Shown piece after piece: positions 8,379 through 17,270 of a DNA stretch of 64,000 nt. Within the stretch, counting starts at the first letter, position 1; each line of letters starts with the position of its first letter. Source of the DNA: DAOVXM01 sp963746255 (GTDB taxonomy: Bacteria > Chloroflexota > Anaerolineae > Anaerolineales > UBA4823); contig CAVVAJ010000005.1 in assembly GCA_963746255.1 (NCBI GenBank), positions 744,001 to 808,000 of the forward strand, read 5' to 3'. Below the pieces are notes generated by a model. The model did not search any database. It saw nothing but the letters and a program-made list of their open reading frames with translations, and had not been told where the DNA came from. The position numbers and the translations under genes were made by a program.

Positions 8379-10568
8379 ATGGATTGTATGAGAACAATAG
8401 GTACACTGGTGCTATGCACAATATCGTTCATCTTGGTCTCGGCTTGCTCGAGTGCGGAACCGGCGCTGGATCCCGCTCAATCGCTCGTATTCCGGATTCA
8501 GGTTTCTGAACCGGGGGTTTACCGCATAACGGACGATATGCTGCGCGCAGCCGGAGCGACCGGGAACCAGGTTGATCCTCGTGCTTTGAGGCTTTTCAAT
8601 AGAGGGATCGAGCAGAATTTATGGGTATCGGGTGATAGAGATGATTTTGAACTCCATTTTTTGGGCAGCGCCAGTGAGAGTTCGTATTCTTCTGAGAATA
8701 TCTATCTGCTAACTACTGCAGGTCAAGAAGGGTGGTGGGCAGCTGGGAAGGGAACGAGTAAATTGAACCCATCGGCATTAAGCTCTGCAGGGATTCAAGA
8801 TCCAGAACTCCAACTTCCAAGCAACACCTATGCTCACCAGATCTCACTTGAAGAAAATCTGCTTTATCTACCGCAGGTTGATGCTGATGAGCATTGGTAT
8901 TGGGAAATGCTCCCCGCACCTAGCTCGAAAGAGTATCTCTTCAATATCGATCATCTGCCGGAAAAATTACCACCAGAACAGGATGCATATACTCGCATAG
9001 CCTTATATGGCAGCACTGAAGCAGGGGATTTTGATCCTGATCACCACCTCGAGATCCTTGTTAATGGACAGGTTGTAGCCGATGAGAGCTGGGATGGGAT
9101 AGGGGGTCGAATAATTGAGAGTATCTTCCCGGCAAGCATACTGAGAAATGGACGGAATACCCTCACAATCACTGCACCTGGAGATACCGGAGTGGCAGCG
9201 GACATTTACCATCTTGATTGGATCACAATATTCCATCCACGTACATTTACTGCAGTAGCTGATCAGCTGGTTTTCACTGCTCCTAGTGACCAGGCTGTGC
9301 TGTCTGGGTTCTCCGGTCCAATTGAGGCTTATGAAATTGAGAGCAATGGTTACAGCCGCCAGTTGCCAGATATTGATTCTAGTAGTGAGTTTGGTGGAAA
9401 CACATTTGTTATTGAGACCATTCCTGGGAATAAATATTATGTAATAGGCCAAACAAGGTTTATGACCCCAGATGATGTGATCCTGCTCAATAGTGGGGAT
9501 GAAATTAACAACCTGGCTGGCGCAGAGTATTTAGCTATCGGTCCAGCGGATTTGCTCGAAGCGTGGCAGCCGGTAATTGAACTGCGGGAGGAGCAGGGTT
9601 TAGCGGTTGTTTCGATACCGATTCAGGATATTTACAACCAGTACAACTACAGCATACCGGAACCTCAAGCGATCCAAAATTTCCTACGCGAAATACAATC
9701 TAGCTGGGAGATACGACCGCGCTACATCGTCCTTCTAGGCGATTCATCCTACGATCCACTCGGATATATTTCCAGCCCAGACGCCAACCGGCTACCTGTG
9801 TTCCTGGTAGATACGATATTTGGGGGTCAAACGGTCAGCGATGTCGATTTTGTGCAGCTAGATGATGACAAATGGCCGGATTTACCGATTGGCTTGATAC
9901 CAGCACGCACTCCAGGGCAAGTGACCAGGCTGGTAAATAAGATCATCGCATACGAACGTGACCTTGATAGGTATATGCATATGGGTGTCGTGGCGATTGC
10001 AGATGGACAGGAAGCGCATTTTGCCCGCGAAGCCGGGGAGTTCTTGGCGTTGTTCCCAGAAAATTTCCAGGTAGAGCTGTTCACACCACCTGCCGGATCC
10101 GAAAATGCTCCCCAAGCAATTAAGCAATTTATAGAAGGCAGCAATCTCTTCATCGCTTATTTTGGCCATGGCAGCGTGAATATGTGGGGTAAAGACCGCT
10201 TATTCAGCACCGAGCAAGTGATGAATTTAGAACCACCGCAAAACTATCCCGTCGTGGTCAACATGACCTGTTTGACGGGCTTGTACACCCATCCCTCAGT
10301 CGAATCCTTGGCGGAAGCTCTGCTATGGCGAGAAGATGGTGGAGCAGTTGCCGTCATGGCACCATCAAGCCTGACTTTACCGATTGATCAAGGGAAATTG
10401 AGTGCGGCGCTGATCAACCAGTGGTTGTCAAACCCTGATGCCAGGTTGGGGGATATCCATATGCTTGCCCGTCAGGAGGTACCTGTAGAGAGAGACAGTT
10501 CGTTGGACGTGATGCGCACGTTTATGCTGTTTGGTGATCCAGCTCTAAGGTTACCGAACCCTCAGTAA
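8379..10568 (+). CDS. Gingipain-family (C25) cysteine peptidase, predicted lipoprotein
   Basis: Intact C25-type peptidase of about 729 residues. The start at 8379 (MDCMRTIG) or 8388 is preferred over the in-frame TTG/ATG at 8325/8328, because it gives a normal lipoprotein signal with lipobox 'LVSAC' (Cys23). The protein should be lipid-anchored outside the membrane. A beta-sandwich region (about 40-400) precedes the caspase-like peptidase domain, where 'YFGHGSVNMWGK' supplies catalytic His597 and 'NMTCLTGLY' supplies Cys631. It ends 'MLFGDPALRLPNP', the usual C25 domain end. Unlike the broken homologue at 3825, no propeptide and no YLPxV tail are seen. The gene overlaps the convergent ABC gene by 7 bp. 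It could process the precursor at 3507 or act on the fibronectin-like surface proteins. Both ideas are inference. Confidence 0.85.
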   Translation: MDCMRTIGTLVLCTISFILVSACSSAEPALDPAQSLVFRIQVSEPGVYRITDDMLRAAGATGNQVDPRALRLFNRGIEQNLWVSGDRDDFELHFLGSASESSYSSENIYLLTTAGQEGWWAAGKGTSKLNPSALSSAGIQDPELQLPSNTYAHQISLEENLLYLPQVDADEHWYWEMLPAPSSKEYLFNIDHLPEKLPPEQDAYTRIALYGSTEAGDFDPDHHLEILVNGQVVADESWDGIGGRIIESIFPASILRNGRNTLTITAPGDTGVAADIYHLDWITIFHPRTFTAVADQLVFTAPSDQAVLSGFSGPIEAYEIESNGYSRQLPDIDSSSEFGGNTFVIETIPGNKYYVIGQTRFMTPDDVILLNSGDEINNLAGAEYLAIGPADLLEAWQPVIELREEQGLAVVSIPIQDIYNQYNYSIPEPQAIQNFLREIQSSWEIRPRYIVLLGDSSYDPLGYISSPDANRLPVFLVDTIFGGQTVSDVDFVQLDDDKWPDLPIGLIPARTPGQVTRLVNKIIAYERDLDRYMHMGVVAIADGQEAHFAREAGEFLALFPENFQVELFTPPAGSENAPQAIKQFIEGSNLFIAYFGHGSVNMWGKDRLFSTEQVMNLEPPQNYPVVVNMTCLTGLYTHPSVESLAEALLWREDGGAVAVMAPSSLTLPIDQGKLSAALINQWLSNPDARLGDIHMLARQEVPVERDSSLDVMRTFMLFGDPALRLPNPQ

Positions 10569-12511
10569 TGGGTTAAACTGCCTTCTACCTTTGCACGCTG
10601 CACTGCAAACCGGAATGCTATTAGGCTGCTGGGCAGCAAAATCACAGAAAACGTACATAAAGCTAGGATTTGGGGGAGGAGCTCGTTCAAGGAAGCACCC
10701 TGTAAAAGTGCTAGACGCATTGCATCAAGTGCATAGGTTACAGGAATAAGTCTGGCCAGCCACTGCAAACCTTCGGGCAGGATTGTGATGGGGTAATAAA
10801 CCCCACCAAGAAAGGTCGATACCGCGTTAAATAACCAGGCGATCGGATCGCCGCGTTTCAGAACCATAACGAAGCTAGCGGAAATGATTCCGAGGCTGCT
10901 GAATGTGATGATTGTCAGCAATAAAACGACGAAAGCTGATATGAAGTCCCCTTGCCCGTATGTCGCACGCATGATGAGAGCACCGACAATCAAGTAGACC
11001 AATACCCGAATAGTCGTCATCAAGTATTCCCATAGCGATGATGATACGATGATTGCGGATAGCCGTGTTGGGGATGTCAACATGGCTTCCAGAGTGCCGG
11101 ATATTTGTGATTGTCGCAGGCTGCTTGAGAAACTTGATAAGCCTACCCCGAAGTAACCAGAAAATGCAATCCCAATGACAACGAAGGAGAAGTAATCGCC
11201 TCCATATCTGCTGAGGTATGGCGTAGCTGAGGGACCTACTAATAACGAAATAAAATAAAATACACCCACAGATAGAAAGATATTCATCAACTGCAGCGCA
11301 AAGGCGAAACGGTAGCTTGTCTCTATGCGGAAATCACGAATTAGGAAAGCTCTCGCAGTCCGAAGAAGTGAAATTGGAGATCCGAATGTACTTGCATCGG
11401 CTGTTGGTTGGCCAGGTTTTTTGAGTTTTAAGCGGTATTCTGCGGGATCTGAGTTTGCTTCCAGGGTGGTTGGTTCTTCCGGGGAACTGACCTGGTTTTC
11501 AACATGGTGGCTGAAGATATGCTCTAGGGTGGGGGAGAACTGAGAAATTTGCCAGATGTTCCCACGAGAACTCGTGATCAGCTGGATCACCTTGTTAAGT
11601 ATCGAGGTCTGGTTATCTTCATAGAATTCTAATTGCACCCGCTTGTCCTCAGATGCTTCAACCTCCATGGTTGAGTGTATCGCTTGCTCACTATGAATCG
11701 CAATATTCGGGATTTCCCTGGATAGCTTTCGTCTGGTATCAACGCTGATGCCACTGGTTAAGATTTGATAGCGAGGGGCTACATTTAGTTCTTCCTGCAG
11801 TTCTGCGAAAGTACCACAGGCGCGAATTTGGCCAGTTTTCATAATTGCTATCCGGTCGCAAAGGGTATGCGCTTCTTCCAGATTATGGGTCGTAAGGAAG
11901 ATCGTTACCCCAAGCTCGGATTTAAGCCGATCTAGGATCAGCCTGTGAAAGTTTTGCATTGCGATGGGATCTACGCCTTTAGTCGGCTCATCTAGGAACA
12001 GTAAATTTGGCTCATTCAGCAAAGCACGCGCAATTGATAACCGCTGGCGCATACCGGTTGAGTAGGTTAAAAAACGTTGGTCGGCTACGTTCAGCAGAGC
12101 AACATTATCCAAAACTTCATTGACCCGTTCAGCGATTTGCTGAGCTGGGACCGCATGAAGCTGGGCGAAGAATTCCAGATTTTGACGCCCCGTCAAGCGC
12201 CAGAAGAAGCTCCGTTCGTCGCTGGTCACAAGACCAATTGAGGCTTTAATTGGCCCATCTTGGGTGAGATCGTATCCGTTAACTAAGGCGGATCCAGATG
12301 TCGGTAAGATTAGCGTACTCAGCATCTTGATCAAGGTTGTTTTCCCCGCCCCGTTAGGACCGAGCAAACCGAATAATTCACCTGCTTTTACCTGAATGCT
12401 GACCCGCTCAACTGCTGGATGGTATGATTGAAAACGGGAGGCATACTGCCGCCAACCGCTTATTTTGGGAAACTGTTTCGATATTGAGAATGTTTCGACT
12501 GCGTATGCCAT
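10562..12511 (-). CDS. ABC transporter, ATPase fused to ABC-2 permease
   Basis: A 649-residue half-transporter fusion. Residues 1-about 315 are a DrrA/NodI-type ATPase: Walker A 'GPNGAGKTT' (51-59), signature 'YSTGMRQRLSIARAL' (150-164) and Walker B 'LLFLDEPTKGVD' (170-181). After a linker, residues about 380-649 carry six hydrophobic helices of the ABC-2 permease type, with the first preceded by 'RTARAFLIRDFRIETSYRF'. Such systems export drugs, polysaccharides or peptides, and both polypeptides of the usual DrrAB pair are here in one chain. It is encoded convergently with the C25 lipoprotein, overlapping 7 bp, so it is probably not in the peptide operon. A role in exporting that peptide is only a possibility. 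pgi lies 9 bp upstream on the same strand. Confidence 0.85.
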   Translation of the reverse strand: MAYAVETFSISKQFPKISGWRQYASRFQSYHPAVERVSIQVKAGELFGLLGPNGAGKTTLIKMLSTLILPTSGSALVNGYDLTQDGPIKASIGLVTSDERSFFWRLTGRQNLEFFAQLHAVPAQQIAERVNEVLDNVALLNVADQRFLTYSTGMRQRLSIARALLNEPNLLFLDEPTKGVDPIAMQNFHRLILDRLKSELGVTIFLTTHNLEEAHTLCDRIAIMKTGQIRACGTFAELQEELNVAPRYQILTSGISVDTRRKLSREIPNIAIHSEQAIHSTMEVEASEDKRVQLEFYEDNQTSILNKVIQLITSSRGNIWQISQFSPTLEHIFSHHVENQVSSPEEPTTLEANSDPAEYRLKLKKPGQPTADASTFGSPISLLRTARAFLIRDFRIETSYRFAFALQLMNIFLSVGVFYFISLLVGPSATPYLSRYGGDYFSFVVIGIAFSGYFGVGLSSFSSSLRQSQISGTLEAMLTSPTRLSAIIVSSSLWEYLMTTIRVLVYLIVGALIMRATYGQGDFISAFVVLLLTIITFSSLGIISASFVMVLKRGDPIAWLFNAVSTFLGGVYYPITILPEGLQWLARLIPVTYALDAMRLALLQGASLNELLPQILALCTFSVILLPSSLIAFRFAVQRAKVEGSLTHY

Positions 12512-12520
12512 TGCGTGGTA

Positions 12521-14221
12521 TTACATCTTTCCAGCTAATTGATTAATCACCTGGCCGAAGTCACCATCCACGTGAATCCTTAAGACACGCCTGCCGTTTT
12601 CAACCAATGCGTGCTGATCGCCAAGCGCTTGAGCTAACTTTAGGACTCCAAAAGTGAGAGAAGAACTCGATTTACCCGCTTCATCCGGGATCGGAATGTC
12701 AGGATCGCTAGTTGTTGTAATTTGTACGAATAATCCATTTCCAGCATCACCTTTATGCAGCTGACCAGTGGAGTGTAAAAATCGGGGTCCGAATCCAAGA
12801 GTAGTAGCCAATTTGTACTTGCTTCTTATGCTTGTACGCAGTCGTTGGAGGGCTTTAATATTCATGACTGTCGGTGGAACAAAGGCTTGTATTGCTATGT
12901 AGTCACCTGGAATAGCCGAGCCGATGAATGTGGTTATTACATCCGTGATGTTATCGGCATCTAGCTCGCCGTATACTGAATACGGACCTTCCTGCAAAAT
13001 CGGTGTATCGATGGGTAATTGCCCGGTTACTTGATAATCTGCTACCATCTGCCTGGCTAAATTTTTTGCTGCTTCGACGTTGGGCTGATCAAAAGGATTA
13101 ATCCCCATCCTGCTACCGGCTACCGCAGTAGCAAGTTCCCACATAAGTATCTGACCGCCAAGATCGTAAATATCATCCAGTGTGATCGTTATGATGGGGT
13201 GCCCAGCGTTTTCAAGCTGCTGTATCTGGTAGTCATCAATGGATACGCCTGGCATCTGGAATATTACAATCACTCTATCATCAGCATAGGATAGGAGTGT
13301 AGTGAGCGGTTCGCCAACTACTGGCAGAACTCCCTGTCCTCGTTTACCCAGGCTCTCAGCTATCAATTGTTCAACCCAATCTCCGAAACTTTCTAGTTTT
13401 TCAGGCAGCAAGAGAGTCAGTTTGTCTCGCCCCACTTTTGCGAGCTCGCCGATAACAGTACCAAGCAGCGCTGCCGGGTTTGAATTGGTGGCTATTCCCG
13501 GTCCGCACATCTCCGACATGCCGGCAGCACTATTGATGAGACGACGTATGTCAACCCCGACTAGAGCCCCGGGGAGCAGCCCGAAGTATGACAGCGCTGA
13601 ATACCGGCCCCCGATATTGGGGTCATTAAGGAAAACATCCCGGAAACTATTTTTTTGGGCAATCTCAACCAGCTGGCTGCCAGGGTCTGTAATAGCAACA
13701 AAATGTCTCCCGGCTCCGTTAAGACCAATTTTGTCAATTGTTAGGTTGTAAAAGTACTTGAAGAATGATAATGTCTCTACCGTGCCACCCGATTTTGTTG
13801 ACACGATGTACAGAGAATCTTGCGGTTCAAAAGAAATGGTTTTCTCAGCGACTGCAGCAGGATCGGTACTGTCAAGTACTTCAAGCCGCAAACCAGTGAC
13901 TTGTCCTGCAAAGACATTGCTAAAGAGTTCAGGTGCAAGACTGGAGCCACCCATCCCCAACAGCAGCGCATGCGTATAGCCTTCTGTTTGGACTGCCTGA
14001 TAAAGTGCTTCGATTTGCCAAATATGATCGCGCATTTGATCGTGAACTGATAACCAACCCAAGCGGTTGCTGACCTCGACCGGTGATTCATTCCATACGG
14101 TATAATCCCGCTGCCAAATGCGTTCAATGATTCGGTCATCAGCTAAATCGGCGAGTGAATCGTTGATAAGTGTTTGATAATCACCCAGTCTCAATTCAAT
14201 ATTATGTTCAGAATAATTCAT
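12521..14221 (-). CDS. pgi: Glucose-6-phosphate isomerase
   Basis: A 566-residue cytoplasmic enzyme interconverting glucose-6-phosphate and fructose-6-phosphate. The sugar-isomerase (SIS) motifs are visible: 'LLLGMGGSSLAPELF' (about 86-100) and 'YIVSTKSGGTVETLS' (about 138-152), the latter binding the phosphate. It resembles the isomerase half of the bifunctional transaldolase/phosphoglucose isomerase polypeptides found in some bacteria. Here it is a separate gene whose ATG overlaps the stop of tal (ATGA at 14218-14221), indicating translational coupling. The pair links glycolysis with the non-oxidative pentose phosphate pathway. Confidence 0.88.
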   Translation of the reverse strand: MNYSEHNIELRLGDYQTLINDSLADLADDRIIERIWQRDYTVWNESPVEVSNRLGWLSVHDQMRDHIWQIEALYQAVQTEGYTHALLLGMGGSSLAPELFSNVFAGQVTGLRLEVLDSTDPAAVAEKTISFEPQDSLYIVSTKSGGTVETLSFFKYFYNLTIDKIGLNGAGRHFVAITDPGSQLVEIAQKNSFRDVFLNDPNIGGRYSALSYFGLLPGALVGVDIRRLINSAAGMSEMCGPGIATNSNPAALLGTVIGELAKVGRDKLTLLLPEKLESFGDWVEQLIAESLGKRGQGVLPVVGEPLTTLLSYADDRVIVIFQMPGVSIDDYQIQQLENAGHPIITITLDDIYDLGGQILMWELATAVAGSRMGINPFDQPNVEAAKNLARQMVADYQVTGQLPIDTPILQEGPYSVYGELDADNITDVITTFIGSAIPGDYIAIQAFVPPTVMNIKALQRLRTSIRSKYKLATTLGFGPRFLHSTGQLHKGDAGNGLFVQITTTSDPDIPIPDEAGKSSSSLTFGVLKLAQALGDQHALVENGRRVLRIHVDGDFGQVINQLAGKM

Positions 14222-15330
14222 AAGTTTTCCTGTTTTGCAGCGATGCTATCTAATAGAGACGCAAAAGAGTTGGCGAAGGCTGTGACTCCTTCGTTCTCAA
14301 GCTCCTGGGTTGCTTTTGATAACGATATCCCTAAATTTTCTAAGGCGGATAGCGATTCTTGCGCGTGGATCAAACCGTCATCAATCGTGACCCGAACTTC
14401 ACCGTGATCAAGAAAAGCATCGAGTGTTTCTTGTGGAACAGTGTTCACAGTCCTTGGACCGATGAGCTCTTGGACATATGTAATATCTGAATAGGCTGGA
14501 TTTTTGGTGCTGGTTGACGCCCATAAAGGACGCTGGGCCTGTGCGCCTTGGGTGGACAACTTCTCAAATCGGCTGCCAGAGAATTCGGATAGAAACTGCT
14601 GGTATGCTAATTTTGCATTAGCTACTGCCGCCTGTCCCAGCGACCGCTTCACGTCTTCCTTAGTGTCAGGATTTCTGTCCAAGCTGTTCATGAGTGCCTG
14701 ATCGATCTTTGTGTCCAGTCGCGAGATAAAGAATGAGGCCACAGATGCCACTTGATCTATAGGATGTCCCGCAGCCAAGCGATCTTCCAATCCAGATAGG
14801 TAGGCTTCGATGACTTCCGCGTATCTTTCGCGGGAGAAGATCAAGGTGACATTGACATTTAACCCTGCACTTATCGCTCGCTGTATGGCGGGAATGCCTT
14901 CCTTGGTGGCGGGGATTTTGATCATTAGATTTAGGCGATCTACAGCATGCCACAATCTTACAGCGTCTGTAAAAGTGCCATCAGTATCGTAAGCGAGGTT
15001 AGGGTTTACCTCGAGACTCACATATCCATCTGCAGCGGTTGTATATTCGAATACTGGAAGCAGCAAATCGGCAGCCTTTTGGATATCGTCAATCGCCAGG
15101 CCTTCATATATTTCATCCACACCCAATCCGGATGCGATCAAATCTGCCATGTCAGCATCATAATCGCTGCTGCCCGCAATTGCCTTCTCAAAAATGCTGG
15201 GGTTGGAGGTCATTCCTCGCACACCCAAGTCGATCAATGTCTGCATCTCTCCTGATGCCAGGAAACTGCGTTGGATGTAATCCAACCAGATAGCTTGTCC
15301 AAGCTCGGCAAGTTCATTAATTTTTGTCAT
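14218..15330 (-). CDS. tal: Transaldolase
   Basis: A 370-residue transaldolase of the long bacterial type, which transfers dihydroxyacetone units between sedoheptulose-7-phosphate and glyceraldehyde-3-phosphate. 'GVRGMTSNPSIFEKAI' (36-51) is the N-terminal signature, and 'LNLMIKIPAT' (133-142) holds the Schiff-base lysine K138. The length is usual for this subfamily. The ATG at 15330 is preceded by a GGAAGCTCC-like purine stretch. The gene is the first of a tal-pgi pair, coupled by a 4-bp stop/start overlap, with the fused ABC gene following 9 bp after pgi. Confidence 0.9.
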   Translation of the reverse strand: MTKINELAELGQAIWLDYIQRSFLASGEMQTLIDLGVRGMTSNPSIFEKAIAGSSDYDADMADLIASGLGVDEIYEGLAIDDIQKAADLLLPVFEYTTAADGYVSLEVNPNLAYDTDGTFTDAVRLWHAVDRLNLMIKIPATKEGIPAIQRAISAGLNVNVTLIFSRERYAEVIEAYLSGLEDRLAAGHPIDQVASVASFFISRLDTKIDQALMNSLDRNPDTKEDVKRSLGQAAVANAKLAYQQFLSEFSGSRFEKLSTQGAQAQRPLWASTSTKNPAYSDITYVQELIGPRTVNTVPQETLDAFLDHGEVRVTIDDGLIHAQESLSALENLGISLSKATQELENEGVTAFANSFASLLDSIAAKQENL

Positions 15331-15362
15331 TGGAAGCTCCTAATTTGAGTTAAGTAGATATT

Positions 15363-15816
15363 TTATACGATGATCTCAGCCCACACTCGGAGAATTTCTG
15401 CCACGCTCCAAGCTTGGGAGATACAGCCGCGTGCGCTGTGCGGTGGATCCGCGTCAAAACTCTCACTGATTGAGGCAATTCCGTGGCTGTATAATCGGGT
15501 TTGGAATTGCTCAAGATAGGCACGTAAATCGATCGCCTTCTATGGCGCCTTCTGATAATATATTGCTGTACAGCGGATACTTTTGATCTTTGACAAAAAC
15601 TGTCTCATCAAGTTTTGATAACAGAAGCGTCCAGGAAACTGGAGGTTTCGAGGCTGCGATTAAAATACCATGATAACTGCAGTTTAGTAGTCCTGCAATT
15701 GTCCCACTTGCATACCCACCAATCCCATAGGTCACCAACCATTCTCGAGAGAGCCCTTCTGTCAAGCTGCTGCAATTGTTAGTGCCGAAATCAATGTAGT
15801 GTGTTGGCTTTTCCAT
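15363..15816 (-). pseudogene. Glycogen debranching enzyme remnant with internal deletion
   Basis: The 5' part reads as the N-terminus of a bacterial amylo-alpha-1,6-glucosidase-type debranching enzyme: 'SREWLVTYGIGGYASGTIAG' followed by 'YHGILIAASKPP' and 'TLLLSKLDETV'. About 280 bases later the sequence changes frame and reads as the C-terminus of the same family: 'ISESFDADPP', then 'ARGCISQAWSVAEILR', with TAA at 15363-15365. The central catalytic (alpha/alpha)6 domain, some 400-500 residues, is missing. The join lies near 15535. This is a clear internal-deletion remnant that cannot make an active enzyme. Confidence 0.75.
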
Positions 15817-15943
15817 AAATCTATTTCTCAGGACAGTGTCAGTCCGGCTGATCTTACCTTGATCTTCATATCTTCCAGTTTGAAAACACACTTAATAACG
15901 AGGTAGGTGAATAATTTCCAGCAATTATTACATCCGTTTGGGC

Positions 15944-15949
15944 TATAAT
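15944..15949 (+). promoter_or_regulatory. -10 box directly before the zinc-ribbon gene
   Basis: TATAAT ends 9 bases before the ATG at 15959, placing the predicted start of transcription within a few bases of the start codon. This would make a leaderless or near-leaderless mRNA. No Shine-Dalgarno is seen before this ATG. The -35 region is weak. Confidence 0.35.
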
Positions 15950-15958
15950 CTTATCGAG

Positions 15959-17245
15959 ATGGCAGATATGACACCCAAATTCCCACCCCCCAATTATATC
16001 CTTGACGCTTCAGAAATCGACGGCATCGAAGTTTATAAGCCTGCACCAGCTGATCAAGTAGAACAGCAGACTTTGGTGGAGTTTAAATGCCCCAGTTGTG
16101 GTGCAGAGACAGCCTACAACATATCAGATGGGGGCTTATCTTGCTCACACTGTGGATACTTTGAGGCTCCGGAAAGCGAGAATTTAGGGAGAGCTGCCCC
16201 AGAATATGAATTTACGCTTGAAACAATTGGATTGGCCTCTCAAGGTTGGGATACGGATCGGGTTGAGATGGAGTGCCAGAGCTGTGGTGTTAAGACTTCG
16301 CTGCCAATTGAGCTGAAGACGCATCAGTGCCCTTACTGTGGGTCGAATCAAGTGATCCAACGGGAAGACCCGCAAGAAGTGCTAAGACCGCGCTTTCTCG
16401 TACCTTTCGAGATAGACCATGAAAATTGCCAGCAGATAGTAAAAAAATGGCTAGGCAGCAGTTGGATGACACCCCGTGATCTGAAAAATATTAAGAATAT
16501 AGAGCGATTTACGGGAATCTATTTACCCTACTGGACGTTCGATGCAACTGCTGATGCGAATTGGAAGGCAGAAGTGGGTCACGCGAAAACCAAGCGCTAT
16601 TATTCCAATGGAAAATGGAGGCAGAAAGTGGTCATCGAATGGCGCTGGGAATCGGGTGCAGTAAACTTGATTTTTAACGATCAAATCATACCAGGGTCAA
16701 AGCGGTTAAGTAAGCGATTGCTCAAAGAGGTAAGCGACTGGTCGCTCTCGAAGTTGACCAGTTATGAAGCCAATTTCTTGGCGGGTTTGCAGGCCCAAGC
16801 ATATGATATACCTCTCGATCGCGCGTGGGAAGATGCGCGAGCTGAGATGCGCGAGGATACACGCCAGGCCTGTATCGATCAGGCGAGCACCAATCGGGTG
16901 AGGAATTTTCGGATGCAGTTGGATTTTTCCGAGGAAAAATGGCGTTATATTCTGCTTCCGGTGCAGATCGCGAACTACTTGTACCGAGGGAATTCCTATC
17001 AGGTAATCATTAATGGGCAGAGCAGGACAATAGCTGGTCAGCGCCCGGCGGATTGGGGAAAAGTATGGCTAGTTATCGCAGGAATATTATCACCTGGATT
17101 GCTGCTGTGCTTGGTTGGAGTCATTACGGTTCTCTTGGGTGGCGTGGGTATCATCATCGGTGGGTTGGGATTTGTACTGCTGGTCATCGGAATTATCATC
17201 TCGGCAGTGATCGGTAAGAAAGCCGCCGAGATGGACGACATCTAA
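15959..17245 (+). CDS. Zinc-ribbon membrane protein of unknown function
   Basis: About 428 residues. Two zinc ribbons lie near the N-terminus (CPSC...CSHC at about 44-65 and CQSC...CPYC at about 107-127). A central soluble domain of about 220 residues contains 'GIYLPYWTFDATADANWKAE' and 'ILLPVQIANYLYRG', and two strongly hydrophobic, glycine/isoleucine-rich helices (about 361-415) close the protein. This architecture is known from uncharacterised 'TFIIB-type zinc ribbon' or 'primosomal-protein-like' families, and no enzyme function is evident. ATG 15959 is chosen over the in-frame TTG at 15938, which would overlap the TATAAT. The next gene, 25 bp downstream, encodes a paralogue, so the two probably work as a pair. 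Confidence 0.7.
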   Translation: MADMTPKFPPPNYILDASEIDGIEVYKPAPADQVEQQTLVEFKCPSCGAETAYNISDGGLSCSHCGYFEAPESENLGRAAPEYEFTLETIGLASQGWDTDRVEMECQSCGVKTSLPIELKTHQCPYCGSNQVIQREDPQEVLRPRFLVPFEIDHENCQQIVKKWLGSSWMTPRDLKNIKNIERFTGIYLPYWTFDATADANWKAEVGHAKTKRYYSNGKWRQKVVIEWRWESGAVNLIFNDQIIPGSKRLSKRLLKEVSDWSLSKLTSYEANFLAGLQAQAYDIPLDRAWEDARAEMREDTRQACIDQASTNRVRNFRMQLDFSEEKWRYILLPVQIANYLYRGNSYQVIINGQSRTIAGQRPADWGKVWLVIAGILSPGLLLCLVGVITVLLGGVGIIIGGLGFVLLVIGIIISAVIGKKAAEMDDI

Positions 17246-17270
17246 GCTTGAATTGTGATATTGGAAGCAG

